From NCBI GenBank assembly GCA_947482115.1, contig CANKII010000001.1, forward strand, positions 310,001-374,000: a stretch of 64,000 nt of DNA, read 5' to 3'. Shown here in pieces: positions 17,867-26,593 of the stretch. Position 1 is the stretch's first letter. The number at the start of each line of letters is the position of its first letter. The translations under genes and the position numbers were made by a program. This stretch comes from Fibrobacterota bacterium. Its GTDB lineage: Bacteria; Fibrobacterota; Fibrobacteria; UBA11236. The notes under the pieces were generated by a model. The model did no database searches. It had not been told where the DNA came from and saw nothing but the letters and a program-made list of their open reading frames with translations.

Positions 17867-18071
17867 ACGCCCTCACCCCCAAGATGTCTTTTGACTGGGT
17901 CGACCGTCCCCTCTCCCATCTTAAAGGACGGGAGAGGGGGGTAAAAAATTGATTCGCAATATTCGCTATTGCTTCCCAACAACCTTCGTTGTTGTTTGTT
18001 CCCCCTCTCCCGTCCTTTAAGATGGGAGAGGGGCGAATTCATAGACATTCGATAATGGGGTGAGGGCGTTT
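17865..18071. repeat. Nested inverted-repeat element (MITE/BIME-like), 207 bp
   Basis: Outer perfect 15-bp inverted repeats AAACGCCCTCACCCC (17865-17879) and its complement (18057-18071) enclose a second perfect 33-bp inverted repeat (17908-17940 and 18001-18033). Each 33-bp arm is itself a dyad, CCCCTCTCCC...GGGAGAGGGG. The 60-bp centre is AT-rich and has no gene. The element lies exactly between lpdA and the lipoate-ligase gene and contributes to the lpdA stop and the ligase start. There is no transposase, so it would be a non-autonomous element. Confidence 0.85.
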
Positions 18072-19467
18072 AAAGATGCGGTGACAAACCGTGGCTGTCC
18101 ATGGCGGCTTCCATCACAACCTCGGACAACGTGGGATGCGCATGCACCGTGTGCATCACTTCCTCAAAAGTCGCCTCCAGCTTCATGGCCAAACCGAGTT
18201 CGGCCAGCAATTCGGTCGCTTCGGAGCCAAGAATGTGCGCACCCAAAAGTTCGCCGTACTTCGCGCCGAAAATCAGTTTCACCTGCCCCTCGGTATGACC
18301 GATGGCGCGCGCTTTACCACTGGCGGAGAAGGGAAAGCGTCCAATCTTGACCGCAATGTTCTTTTCCTTGCAGGCCTTCTCCGTGAGGCCAATGGAAGCC
18401 ACCTGCGGCTGGCAATAGGTGCAGCCGGGAATTTGTCCGTAGTCCAAACCGTGCTGTGCCTTGCCGAGAATATGGGCCACAGCCACTTCCGCTTCGGCGG
18501 AAGCCTTGTGCGCCAGCAATTGTTTTCCGGAAACATCGCCGATAGCGTAAATGCCTTTGACGGAGGTTTCCAAAAATTCATTGACCTTGATGAAACCGCG
18601 CTCATCGGTTTTCACCCCGGCAGATTCCAATCCCAAGTCTTTGGAATTGGGAACCATGCCGACCGCAACGAGAACCTTGTCCACCGTCAAAGCCGTTTCC
18701 TGTTTTTGTGCATCCATTAATTTGACTTGGACGCCAGATTTCTGGGCTTTCGTCTCTACTGTGTAGCCGAGATAGCAGTTGATTCCCTGCTTCTTGAAGG
18801 AAGCCAGCAAGCCTTTGGAAATTTCCTCGTCCTCGATGGGGAGCAATTGGGGAAGCATTTCCACCAAATGCACTTCGGTACCAATGGAGTTGAAGAAGTA
18901 GGCGAACTCGACGCCAATGGCTCCAGCACCGACGATCAACATCTTCTTGGGTTGCTCGCGCAAGGCCAAAGTATGGCGGTAGGTGATGAAGGTTTCGCCG
19001 TCAATCGGGTATTGCGGAAACTGACGCGGTGCAGCACCGGTAGCGATGATAATCGATGTGGCTTTGACAGTCTGCTTTGCACCTTCGGCTGTGGTGATTT
19101 CCACCAAACCCTTGGCCAATAATTTTGCCTGACCTTTGAGCACTTCAACCTTGTGCTTCTTCATCAGGAATTGCACGCCGTTGCTGTTTTGTTTGGCCAC
19201 CTCGCGCGAGCGATCCATTACCTTGCCGAAATCCACGGTGGCATCGCCCGTTTTGATTCCGTATTGTGCGGCGTGCTTGAAGTCGTTGAACACTTCGGCG
19301 GACTTGAGCAGAGCCTTAGTGGGAATGCAACCCCAGTTGAGACAAATGCCACCCAATTCAGTCTTCTCGACCAACGCAACTTTTTTGCCGGCCTGTGCAC
19401 CTTTGATGGCGGCCACATAGCCGCCGGGACCACTACCGATGACCAGAATATCGTACGTGTTTTCCAA
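18070..19467 (-). CDS. lpdA: Dihydrolipoamide dehydrogenase (E3)
   Basis: 465-residue FAD-dependent disulfide oxidoreductase, the E3 of the pyruvate dehydrogenase complex, which reoxidises dihydrolipoamide with NAD. FAD-binding GSGPGGYVAA is at residues 12-21, the redox disulfide is in GGICLNWGCIPTKALL (about 40-55), the NAD motif is VGAGAIGVEFA, and the active-site His/Glu pair is in HAHPTLSEVVMEA near the C-terminus. It is the last of four genes transcribed leftward (E1 alpha, E1 beta, E2, E3) with 18 bp to the E2 gene. Its TAA lies at the border of the repeat element at 17865-18071. Confidence 0.96.
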   Translation of the reverse strand: MENTYDILVIGSGPGGYVAAIKGAQAGKKVALVEKTELGGICLNWGCIPTKALLKSAEVFNDFKHAAQYGIKTGDATVDFGKVMDRSREVAKQNSNGVQFLMKKHKVEVLKGQAKLLAKGLVEITTAEGAKQTVKATSIIIATGAAPRQFPQYPIDGETFITYRHTLALREQPKKMLIVGAGAIGVEFAYFFNSIGTEVHLVEMLPQLLPIEDEEISKGLLASFKKQGINCYLGYTVETKAQKSGVQVKLMDAQKQETALTVDKVLVAVGMVPNSKDLGLESAGVKTDERGFIKVNEFLETSVKGIYAIGDVSGKQLLAHKASAEAEVAVAHILGKAQHGLDYGQIPGCTYCQPQVASIGLTEKACKEKNIAVKIGRFPFSASGKARAIGHTEGQVKLIFGAKYGELLGAHILGSEATELLAELGLAMKLEATFEEVMHTVHAHPTLSEVVMEAAMDSHGLSPHL

Positions 19468-19485
19468 AAGATTCTCCTGAGAAAT

Positions 19486-20817
19486 TTAGAGCATCAACCA
19501 GACGGGATGCTCCATCGCTGATTTCAATGTCGAAAGGAATTGCGCGGCCTGCGCACCGTCGACCACGCGATGATCCGCACTGATAGTCACTTTCATGACA
19601 TCGCGCTGACGCGGCGTTCCGGTGGCATCGAGATACACTTCCGATTGGATTCCACCGACGGCCAAAATGGCAGCCTGAGGAGGATTGATAATGGCCGTGA
19701 ATTGATCCACACCATACATGCCCAAGTTGGAAACCGTGAAGGTGCCTCCCACATATTCTTCGGGAGCCAACTTGCCGGACTTGGCCTTGGCCACCAACGC
19801 CTTAATCTCCTGTGAAATGGCCATGAGGCTTTTCCGGTCGGCATCCTTGACAATGGGCGTGATAAGCCCCCCATCCAGCGATACGGCCACGCACACGTCG
19901 ATGTTGCCGTTCTGGCGGATGAAATCCCCATAGAAGGATGAGTTGACTGCGGGATGACGGCGCAGGGCGAAAGCGACAGCCTTCACGACGATGTCGTTCA
20001 CGGAAACCTTGTAACCGGGACCGCGATGCAAATCGCTGCGCAGCTTGGCCAATGCATCAACTTCGATCTTTTGGGTGACGAAAAAGACGGGTGTATTCTG
20101 TGAAGACTCGAGCAAACGCTTACCGATGGTTTTACGCATCATGGAAAGCGGAATGTCCTGCGTGGGCTGTGCCACGGCAGCAGCACCGAACAAAGCTTGT
20201 GTAGCTTCTGAACCCGCATTGGCAGCGCTGGGCTTGTAACCTTCCACATCTTTGCGGATGATGCGTCCCTGCGGACCGCTGCCTTGAACGGATCCAAGCG
20301 GCACGCCGCTATCGGCGGCAATTTTTCGGGCGAGGGGAGAGGTCTTGATGCGAGAGGATTCCGCTGGCTGAGCGGAGCCGAAGGCAGCAACCGGTTGCGG
20401 CACGGCGGCGGCCACAGGCGATGGTATCGGTGCAGGGGCCGCCGTAGGGGCGACAACACCGGTCCCTGAGCCTGCTTGCGGTGAGCCTGTCGAATCCGTC
20501 GAAGGGCCCGGTGTTGCGGATACCACGGCCGCACTTTTTTCCAACGCCTTCTTCAAATACTCGGTAATGTCTTCATCTTTTTCATCAGACAATACGGCGA
20601 TCAATTGATTCACCTTGGCTTGTGAACCATCCGGCACCACGATCTTGCGGAGGTAGCCCTCGTCCATACTCTCATAGTCCACCGTGGTCTTGTCGGTTTC
20701 CACGCTGCACAGCATGATTCCCTGCTTAATCAGATCGCCCTCTTTCACCAGCCATTTGGTGAGAACGCCTTCTTCCATGGTGGGACTCAAGCTTGGCATC
20801 AGGATGCTGGTTGGCAT
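19486..20817 (-). CDS. pdhC: Dihydrolipoamide acetyltransferase (E2) of pyruvate dehydrogenase
   Basis: 443-residue E2 core enzyme that transfers acetyl groups to CoA. One lipoyl domain (about 1-80) carries the modified lysine in ETDKTTVDYE. An Ala/Pro-rich linker (about 95-160) leads to the peripheral-subunit-binding domain (SPLARKIAADSGVPLGSVQG, about 160-195), followed by the catalytic domain with the active-site motif DHRVVDGAQAAQFL near the end. The ATG at 20817 starts the lipoyl domain MPTSILMPSLSPTMEEG and has AGAAAGG upstream; a start 12 codons earlier is less likely. Close to E1 beta (57 bp). Confidence 0.95.
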   Translation of the reverse strand: MPTSILMPSLSPTMEEGVLTKWLVKEGDLIKQGIMLCSVETDKTTVDYESMDEGYLRKIVVPDGSQAKVNQLIAVLSDEKDEDITEYLKKALEKSAAVVSATPGPSTDSTGSPQAGSGTGVVAPTAAPAPIPSPVAAAVPQPVAAFGSAQPAESSRIKTSPLARKIAADSGVPLGSVQGSGPQGRIIRKDVEGYKPSAANAGSEATQALFGAAAVAQPTQDIPLSMMRKTIGKRLLESSQNTPVFFVTQKIEVDALAKLRSDLHRGPGYKVSVNDIVVKAVAFALRRHPAVNSSFYGDFIRQNGNIDVCVAVSLDGGLITPIVKDADRKSLMAISQEIKALVAKAKSGKLAPEEYVGGTFTVSNLGMYGVDQFTAIINPPQAAILAVGGIQSEVYLDATGTPRQRDVMKVTISADHRVVDGAQAAQFLSTLKSAMEHPVWLML

Positions 20818-20874
20818 TGTTGGCCTTTCTTCGAGACCGTCGGGGCGTAGCATGCTACACCCCGACGGATGACA

Positions 20875-21855
20875 TTAATTACGATAAGTGACTTGATTGA
20901 CCGCTTGGATAATTTTCGAGACGGATGGCAACGTGGCGGCTTCGAGATTGGCCGCATACGGCATGGGATTTTCGCTTTGAGCCACACGCGCAATCGGCGC
21001 ATCCAGATAATCGAAGAGATTGGAGTAAATGCTTTCGGACACTTGAGCGCCGAGGCTGGAGAAAAAGTGTCCTTCCTCAACCACCACCACACGACCGGTC
21101 TTCTTCACCGATTCGGCAATGAGCGGCATATCCAAAGGCTTTAAGGTGCGTGGATCGAGCAACTCGACATCCACACCGTCTTTCGACAATTCCTCAGCGG
21201 CTTGTTTGGCGAAACCCATGGCACGCGACCAGGCAATGATGGTCACGTCCTTGCCTTCACGTTTGATGTCGCCTTTGCCGATCGGTATAATGTAATCGCC
21301 GTCCGGAACATCTTCCTTAAGTCCGTAGTTCAATTCATTTTCGAGAAACACCACGGGATCATTACAACGGATGGCGGCTTTCAACATGCCTTTCGCATCG
21401 GCGGGGCAGGAGGGGCTCATCACATAAATGCCCGGGAAGTGGGCGTAAATCGATTCCATGTTATGTGAGTGCTGCGAACTCACGCGAGGACCGGCGCCGT
21501 TGGGACCGCGAAACACAATGGGGATGTTGAACAATCCGCCGGACATGTACAGCATCTTGCTGGCGTTGGAAATGATTTGGTCCATGGCCACCAGCGAAAA
21601 ATTGAAGCTCATGTATTCCACCACGGGGCGCAGGCCCATCATGGCGGCACCCACTGCCAATCCGGTGAAACCGGATTCGGAAATCGGAGTGTCGATGACC
21701 CGCTTGGGCCCGAAATGATCGAGCAATCCTTTGGTCACCTTGTAAGCACCGTTGTATTCCGCCACTTCCTCACCCAGAATGAAAACCTTTTCATCGCGGG
21801 TCATTTCTTCCTTCAAGGCCTGATTCAGGGCCTCACGCATTTCAGTAACGGCCAT
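20875..21855 (-). CDS. pdhB: Pyruvate dehydrogenase E1 component, beta subunit
   Basis: 326-residue transketolase-like beta subunit of the heterotetrameric E1. Conserved features are MREALNQALKEEM at the N-terminus, the TPP-binding glutamate in GEEVAEYNGAYKVTKGL, PISESGFTGLAVGAAM, and the C-terminal transketolase_C domain (DVELLDPRTLKPLD, then VVEEGHFFSSLG). With the alpha subunit it decarboxylates pyruvate and acetylates the E2 lipoyl group. Its ATG is adjacent to the alpha-subunit stop with a one-base overlap, so translation is coupled. Confidence 0.95.
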   Translation of the reverse strand: MAVTEMREALNQALKEEMTRDEKVFILGEEVAEYNGAYKVTKGLLDHFGPKRVIDTPISESGFTGLAVGAAMMGLRPVVEYMSFNFSLVAMDQIISNASKMLYMSGGLFNIPIVFRGPNGAGPRVSSQHSHNMESIYAHFPGIYVMSPSCPADAKGMLKAAIRCNDPVVFLENELNYGLKEDVPDGDYIIPIGKGDIKREGKDVTIIAWSRAMGFAKQAAEELSKDGVDVELLDPRTLKPLDMPLIAESVKKTGRVVVVEEGHFFSSLGAQVSESIYSNLFDYLDAPIARVAQSENPMPYAANLEAATLPSVSKIIQAVNQVTYRN

Positions 21856-22853
21856 CAGACCACCTCATCCCGGAATACGTGCTGGGTCAGTTCCTCAACG
21901 GGAGGTTCGGGGCTTTCATCCGCGAAATCCACAGCATCCTGAACCACGGCACGAACTTTTTTCTGCAGCGCCTTCAAGTCATCTTCGCTCATCCATTTGT
22001 TTTCCATCAAGGTCTGACCGGCCATGAGAATGGGATCCTGCAACTTGTAGGTGTCCACTTCCTCCTTGGAACGATAGAGTCCCGCATCGGAAACCGAATG
22101 CCCAAAATAGCGGTAGGTTTTCATGTGCACCAAAGCGGGACGCCGTGTCGTGCGAGTTTCATGCACGACTTTCTTCATTGTTTCATGGACTTCCTGCAAG
22201 TCCATGCCGTTGATGGTATACCCCTTGATGCCATAGCCTTCCGCCTTGGAAGCGATGTCGGTATTGGCAATTGCACGACTATTGGCAGTGCCCATTCCAT
22301 ATTGATTGTCTTCACAAATGAAAATCGCGGGAAGATCCCAAAGGGCGGCGAGGTTCATGCATTCATGAAAAGTTCCCTGAGCCAAAGCGCCGTCGCCAAA
22401 GAAAATAAAGCTGACGGCATTGTCCTCGTCGTAATTCGACTTGAAGGCGGCTCCGATGCCGATGCCAAATTGTCCGCCCACAATGCCGTGTCCGCCAAGG
22501 AAATTGTGCTCCTTGGAAAAGAAATGCATGGAACCGCCTTTGCCGCGGGCGCAACCCGTGACCTTGCCGAACAGTTCCGCCATGCCTTCGCGGGGGCTTC
22601 CGCCCAAAGTGAGATACAGTCCGTGGCAGCGGTACGTGGTAACCACCGCATCCTGAGGCAACTTATGGGCCAAGGTTCCAACACCAACGGCCTCCTGCCC
22701 GATGTAAGTGTGGAGGAATCCAGCGATTTTCTTCTGCTGGTAGGCTTTGATGCTTGCCTCTTCAAAATGTCGGATCAGCAGCATTTTTTCCAGCATTTCT
22801 ACGAGTTTCTCGCGGGCAATACTTTCAGTTTTCGCTTTTTTTACGCTTGCCAT
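21855..22853 (-). CDS. pdhA: Pyruvate dehydrogenase E1 component, alpha subunit
   Basis: 332-residue alpha subunit. The TPP/Mg motif runs from FFGDGALAQGTFHE to CEDNQYGMGT (GDG-X25-30-N, about residues 150-188). HTYIGQEAVGVG and the phosphorylation-loop-like segment TYRYFGHSVSDAG are typical. It is first in the pdhABC-lpd operon. The leader contains a perfect 11-bp-stem palindrome 29 bp before the start, a candidate operator. The complex makes acetyl-CoA from pyruvate, which fits an aerobic or facultative metabolism; Fibrobacter-type anaerobes often rely on pyruvate-ferredoxin oxidoreductase instead. Confidence 0.95.
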   Translation of the reverse strand: MASVKKAKTESIAREKLVEMLEKMLLIRHFEEASIKAYQQKKIAGFLHTYIGQEAVGVGTLAHKLPQDAVVTTYRCHGLYLTLGGSPREGMAELFGKVTGCARGKGGSMHFFSKEHNFLGGHGIVGGQFGIGIGAAFKSNYDEDNAVSFIFFGDGALAQGTFHECMNLAALWDLPAIFICEDNQYGMGTANSRAIANTDIASKAEGYGIKGYTINGMDLQEVHETMKKVVHETRTTRRPALVHMKTYRYFGHSVSDAGLYRSKEEVDTYKLQDPILMAGQTLMENKWMSEDDLKALQKKVRAVVQDAVDFADESPEPPVEELTQHVFRDEVV

Positions 22854-22881
22854 GGTCCTCCGGTAAACATCGAAATGTCCT

Positions 22882-22910
22882 TCTCACCTCAAAATTATGT
22901 TGAGGTGAGA
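22882..22910 (-). promoter_or_regulatory. Palindrome in the pdh operon leader, candidate operator
   Basis: TCTCACCTCAA (22882-22892) and TTGAGGTGAGA (22900-22910) form a perfect 11-bp dyad around a 7-nt AT-rich spacer. It lies 29 bp upstream of the pdhA ATG and about 137 bp from the divergent flavin-reductase-like gene. There is no T-run, so it is not a terminator. A symmetrical repressor site or a leader hairpin is possible; the regulator is not known. Confidence 0.5.
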
Positions 22911-23046
22911 GTGGGCTATTTTCCAAATTTGACAGAAAATTAGCAAAAAACCTTGTTTCCCGATCCTTCAAAAGGGCATTTTGTAGTTGCAAACGGTAGT
23001 TTTTGGAAGTTAATTCCCAAATGAGAACTCGAAAATTGGAGAAACA

Positions 23047-23514
23047 ATGGCTGATTCCATCCCTTTAGGAAAAATACCTTCCGGTTTGTTTATCGTCACA
23101 GTGGCCGACGGGGAGTCCAAAGAGGGTTTTCTGGCCTCCTGGATTCAGCAGGCCTCATTCGAGCCCCTGATGCTTTCCATCGCCATTGAACCCGAACGTC
23201 CGGTCTTGGAACGCATTCGTGAGATCGGTTGCTTTTGTGTGAATATCGTGGGTCATCAAAACAACGGGTTGCTCAAGCCTTTTTGGGGAGGAGCCAAGGA
23301 AGGCGTTAATCCGCTCGACGCGGTGGAAACAAGCATTACTCCCAGAGGTAATGTGGTTCTAAACGACTCCATGGCTGTATTGGAATGCGAGTTGCGCGAA
23401 ACATTCCAGGCTGGAGATCATGTGATTGTTCTCGGTGAAGTCGTGGAAACCCGCCTCCTCAAGCCGGAAGACAAGCCAATGACTCATGTACGTAAAAGCG
23501 GAGCTTCGTACTAA
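23047..23514 (+). CDS. Flavin-reductase-like (FMN-binding split barrel) protein
   Basis: 155-residue protein of the flavin reductase-like domain family, which binds FMN and includes NAD(P)H:flavin reductases and flavoredoxins. Visible are the N-terminal strand KIPSGLFIVTVADGES, the FMN-contact region GFLASWIQQASFEPLMLSIAI and CFCVNIVGHQNNGLLKPF. It sits alone, divergent from the pdh operon. It could reduce flavin for an oxygenase or take part in redox transfer; the sequence does not decide. Its stop overlaps that of the convergent subtilase gene inside a hairpin at 23502-23521. Confidence 0.82.
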   Translation: MADSIPLGKIPSGLFIVTVADGESKEGFLASWIQQASFEPLMLSIAIEPERPVLERIREIGCFCVNIVGHQNNGLLKPFWGGAKEGVNPLDAVETSITPRGNVVLNDSMAVLECELRETFQAGDHVIVLGEVVETRLLKPEDKPMTHVRKSGASY

Positions 23515-26500
23515 CGAAGCTTCATCGTTTGATGGAAGCTTCCCGCGTGGAAGTCAAGAAGGTAACGGCCTCCACTCCATTCCCGGGGAAGAGGCAGGGT
23601 GTAATAACCCGCATCGCGGGTTTCATCGCATAACGTTGCTGCCATCCTGCCCTGGGAGTTGAACACACGGATCGTCACACGGCTCCTTTGGGGCAAACCG
23701 AAACGCAATAATCCCGCATCCCCGATATTCAGCCGCTTCAATGCAAATTCCCTTGGCAATACGGAGGTGAGGATTGCAACGGTGGCAAACTGCCCGGTCA
23801 AAGACCAGGGGCTTGTTCCAGAACCGTTTCTCGCATAAACACGCCAGTAGTAGTTCGTCCCATTGGACAAAGGACCTACGGATCGGGTTGTAGGAGGACC
23901 GCTGAAATCCAGAATGACTGAAGAACCAAAGTCGGCACGGGTGGCCAGTTGAAGCCGGTAATCCGCCGCATCAAGAACGGCTTCCCAAGTGAGGTCAGGA
24001 GAAGTTGAAACAGCAACGGCATTTTGCACGGGAGAAACGAGCTTGGGAGCTTCAGGAACCACGGACAAAGTCGTGAACTTCCATGCGGAAGAAAATGCAC
24101 TGGTCCCACCCGCATTCGCGGCATTCACGCGCCAATAATATGAGGTATTGCTGGCAAGTGGGCCTACAGTATTGGATAAGCCTGTAAGCACAGAATCCAT
24201 CATCAGCGATGCAAAACCTGAATCCCGGGAAAGTTGTACGTGATAGGAAGTTGCCAACAGGGAGGCGTTCCAGCTTAAGGTGGGTGAAAACGACTGATTT
24301 ACCGCATTCGAGACTGGTAAAGCCAAAACGGGAGGTGGAGGAACAGGGGGTAGCGTATTGAAGTTCCACGTTTCCGACCATGCACCGGTGCCAGCCGCAT
24401 TCTTCGCATTGACACGCCAATAGTAAACCGTATTTTGCGCCAACGACCCAATCATTTTTGATGTGACGGTCAGATTGGAATCATCCCATGGAATAGCGGA
24501 AAAAGTTGAATCGGTGGAAACCTGAAGACGATAAGATGCCGCATCAACAGTGGGATTCCAAGTCACAAGGATCGAATCCGGAATATTTCCGGAGTTCGAG
24601 GTGGGAAATGCCAAAATCGGGGCGACAGGAACCGCGGGAATGGTGGTAAAACCCCATCGGACCGACCATGCACTGGTACCGCCTGCATTCCGCGCATTGA
24701 CTCGCCAGTAATATTTCACGTTATGAGCAAGCGGGCCAATGGCTTTGACCGTTGTGGTAAGACTGGAATCATTCGTTTGAAACACAGACGAAAAAGTGGA
24801 ATCCGTGGAAACCTGAACGTGATAAAAATCGACGCCTGTCGAAGCGCTCCATACCGCGCTGAAGGATACGGGAAGATTGATTGCATTTGAAGTGGGAAAA
24901 GTGAGAACGGGAGCTGCCGGCGGTGCAATGACTGAAATTGCGATTTGCGTATTGCCTGTGCCAGCGGGACCGGTTGCGACAATGTTGTAATTCGTCAAGG
25001 GTAACGCCACAGTTGGAGTCCCTGAAACGATTCCCTTCGTGGTATCCAGAACAAGCCCTGCCGGAAGCGCAACGGATGCAGAGTAGCGGGTGATGATTCC
25101 ACCAGTGGAAACAATGGAATCAGGAGTCATGGCTTTGTTTCTAGCCAATGTCAGCGCAACGGATTTATAAGTGATTTGTGGAGCCACCAGCCAATCAAGG
25201 GACTTTTTGACATTGAGCCGGCCTGCGAAAACCATTTTACCATTTAGGGATGCTATGGGATCCGCACCTTGCAAGAGATAGGATTTCATCTGCGTTGCGT
25301 TTAGACTCGCGCTGTAACTCTTTAACAGAGCGGCAGCCCCTGCAACATGGGGGGCGGCGATCGAAGTTCCGGAATTCGTCGCGTAAGTATTTCCTGGATA
25401 GGTTCCGTAAATATCCACTCCTGGAGCAGCCAAATCGACGCCCGTCAATCCATAATTCGAAAACGATGCCAGTGTGTCAAAACGATCCGTGGCTGCAACG
25501 GAAATAATATTTGCACTGGCATAACTCGCCGGATAAAATGGCGTCACATCGTTATTGTCACTGTTGTTACCAGCGGCAGCCACAAAAAGAAACCCCTTGG
25601 CGCCTGCGGCATCAATAACATCTTTCATGGACTGGGAATAACCGCCACCGCCCCAGCTATTGTTGGTGATGGATATTCCCATGGCATTGGCATAAGCCAT
25701 CGCGTTGATAGCCGAGGAGACAGGCCCGGATCCGGTGGAATCGAGAAATTTCAAAGCCACAAGTTTTGCATTCCATGCAACTCCAGTGACTCCGATTCCG
25801 TTATTTCCCGCACCGGCAATCACGCCCGAAACCCATGTCCCGTGAAAATAATCGTCCATGGGATCCCCGTTGTTCCCGGAGAAGTTGTAACCGTGAACAT
25901 CGTCCACGTATCCGTTGGCGTCATCATCGATTCCGTTGCCAGGAATCTCACCGGGATTGGTCCAGATGTTGGCCGCCAAATCGGGATGTAAATAATCAAT
26001 GCCGGTATCAATGACGCCTATCAACAGCGCAGGATTGCCGTGAGTACGACTCCATGCTTCGGTGGCATCTATATCGGCGTGGGGTGTGCCGCCCAATTGC
26101 CCTGTGTTTTGCAAACTCCATTGCGATGAAAAGGAGGGATCATTGGGAACATCCACGGCGTGAAGCACATAGTTGGGTTCCACGTAGGAGACATTCGGAT
26201 CGGCACGAAGCTTTTCCAGATTCGCAAGCAGCCCGTTCCGCGTTTTATTTTCGGAACTCATCAATACCATTTTATGTTCCAGAACCAGAGCCTGGACTTG
26301 AGCGCCGGGCTTTCGCGCCGGAACCAACTCGCGGCGGCTTCGGATTTTTACGGTGGTAGAGAGATTTGAATCGGCGAAATCACCGAGTCCGGACTTGAAG
26401 GCAACAATGAATTCGCCAGGAACGAACTCATGTTGGTAGTTTCCGGCACTATAAATTTGTGTGGAATCGATGGAAGCTCCCTGCACAAAGCACATTGCAG

Positions 26501-26534
26501 AGAGAAAAGACACGATCGTTATGTTGGTTTTCAT
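23511..26534 (-). CDS. Secreted subtilisin-like protease with Fn3 repeats and T9SS-like sorting domain
   Basis: Serine protease of family S8, about 1007 residues. Signal peptide to about residue 20, an inhibitor-like propeptide (EFIVAFKSGLGDFAD to about 130), then the catalytic domain with Asp in GVIDTGIDYLHPDL (about 176), His in YFHGTWVSGV (about 231) and Ser in SGTSIAAPHVAGAAAL (about 391). The usual GHGTHVAG is altered to FHGTWVSG but keeps the catalytic His. After one putative Ig domain come four fibronectin III-like repeats with YYWRVNAxNxxGTSxWS. The last 80 residues (FALKRLNIGDAGLLRFGLP ...GRYLLDFHAG) look like a T9SS/FlgD-like sorting domain. ATG 26534 is used; a GTG two codons upstream is possible. 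Paralogous to the protease at 30143. Confidence 0.88.
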   Translation of the reverse strand: MKTNITIVSFLSAMCFVQGASIDSTQIYSAGNYQHEFVPGEFIVAFKSGLGDFADSNLSTTVKIRSRRELVPARKPGAQVQALVLEHKMVLMSSENKTRNGLLANLEKLRADPNVSYVEPNYVLHAVDVPNDPSFSSQWSLQNTGQLGGTPHADIDATEAWSRTHGNPALLIGVIDTGIDYLHPDLAANIWTNPGEIPGNGIDDDANGYVDDVHGYNFSGNNGDPMDDYFHGTWVSGVIAGAGNNGIGVTGVAWNAKLVALKFLDSTGSGPVSSAINAMAYANAMGISITNNSWGGGGYSQSMKDVIDAAGAKGFLFVAAAGNNSDNNDVTPFYPASYASANIISVAATDRFDTLASFSNYGLTGVDLAAPGVDIYGTYPGNTYATNSGTSIAAPHVAGAAALLKSYSASLNATQMKSYLLQGADPIASLNGKMVFAGRLNVKKSLDWLVAPQITYKSVALTLARNKAMTPDSIVSTGGIITRYSASVALPAGLVLDTTKGIVSGTPTVALPLTNYNIVATGPAGTGNTQIAISVIAPPAAPVLTFPTSNAINLPVSFSAVWSASTGVDFYHVQVSTDSTFSSVFQTNDSSLTTTVKAIGPLAHNVKYYWRVNARNAGGTSAWSVRWGFTTIPAVPVAPILAFPTSNSGNIPDSILVTWNPTVDAASYRLQVSTDSTFSAIPWDDSNLTVTSKMIGSLAQNTVYYWRVNAKNAAGTGAWSETWNFNTLPPVPPPPVLALPVSNAVNQSFSPTLSWNASLLATSYHVQLSRDSGFASLMMDSVLTGLSNTVGPLASNTSYYWRVNAANAGGTSAFSSAWKFTTLSVVPEAPKLVSPVQNAVAVSTSPDLTWEAVLDAADYRLQLATRADFGSSVILDFSGPPTTRSVGPLSNGTNYYWRVYARNGSGTSPWSLTGQFATVAILTSVLPREFALKRLNIGDAGLLRFGLPQRSRVTIRVFNSQGRMAATLCDETRDAGYYTLPLPREWSGGRYLLDFHAGSFHQTMKLR

Positions 26535-26593
26535 CTGCACAGATTCTCCATCCGATTAGACTGGTCCAATACATAACAAAAACTATCAAATTT

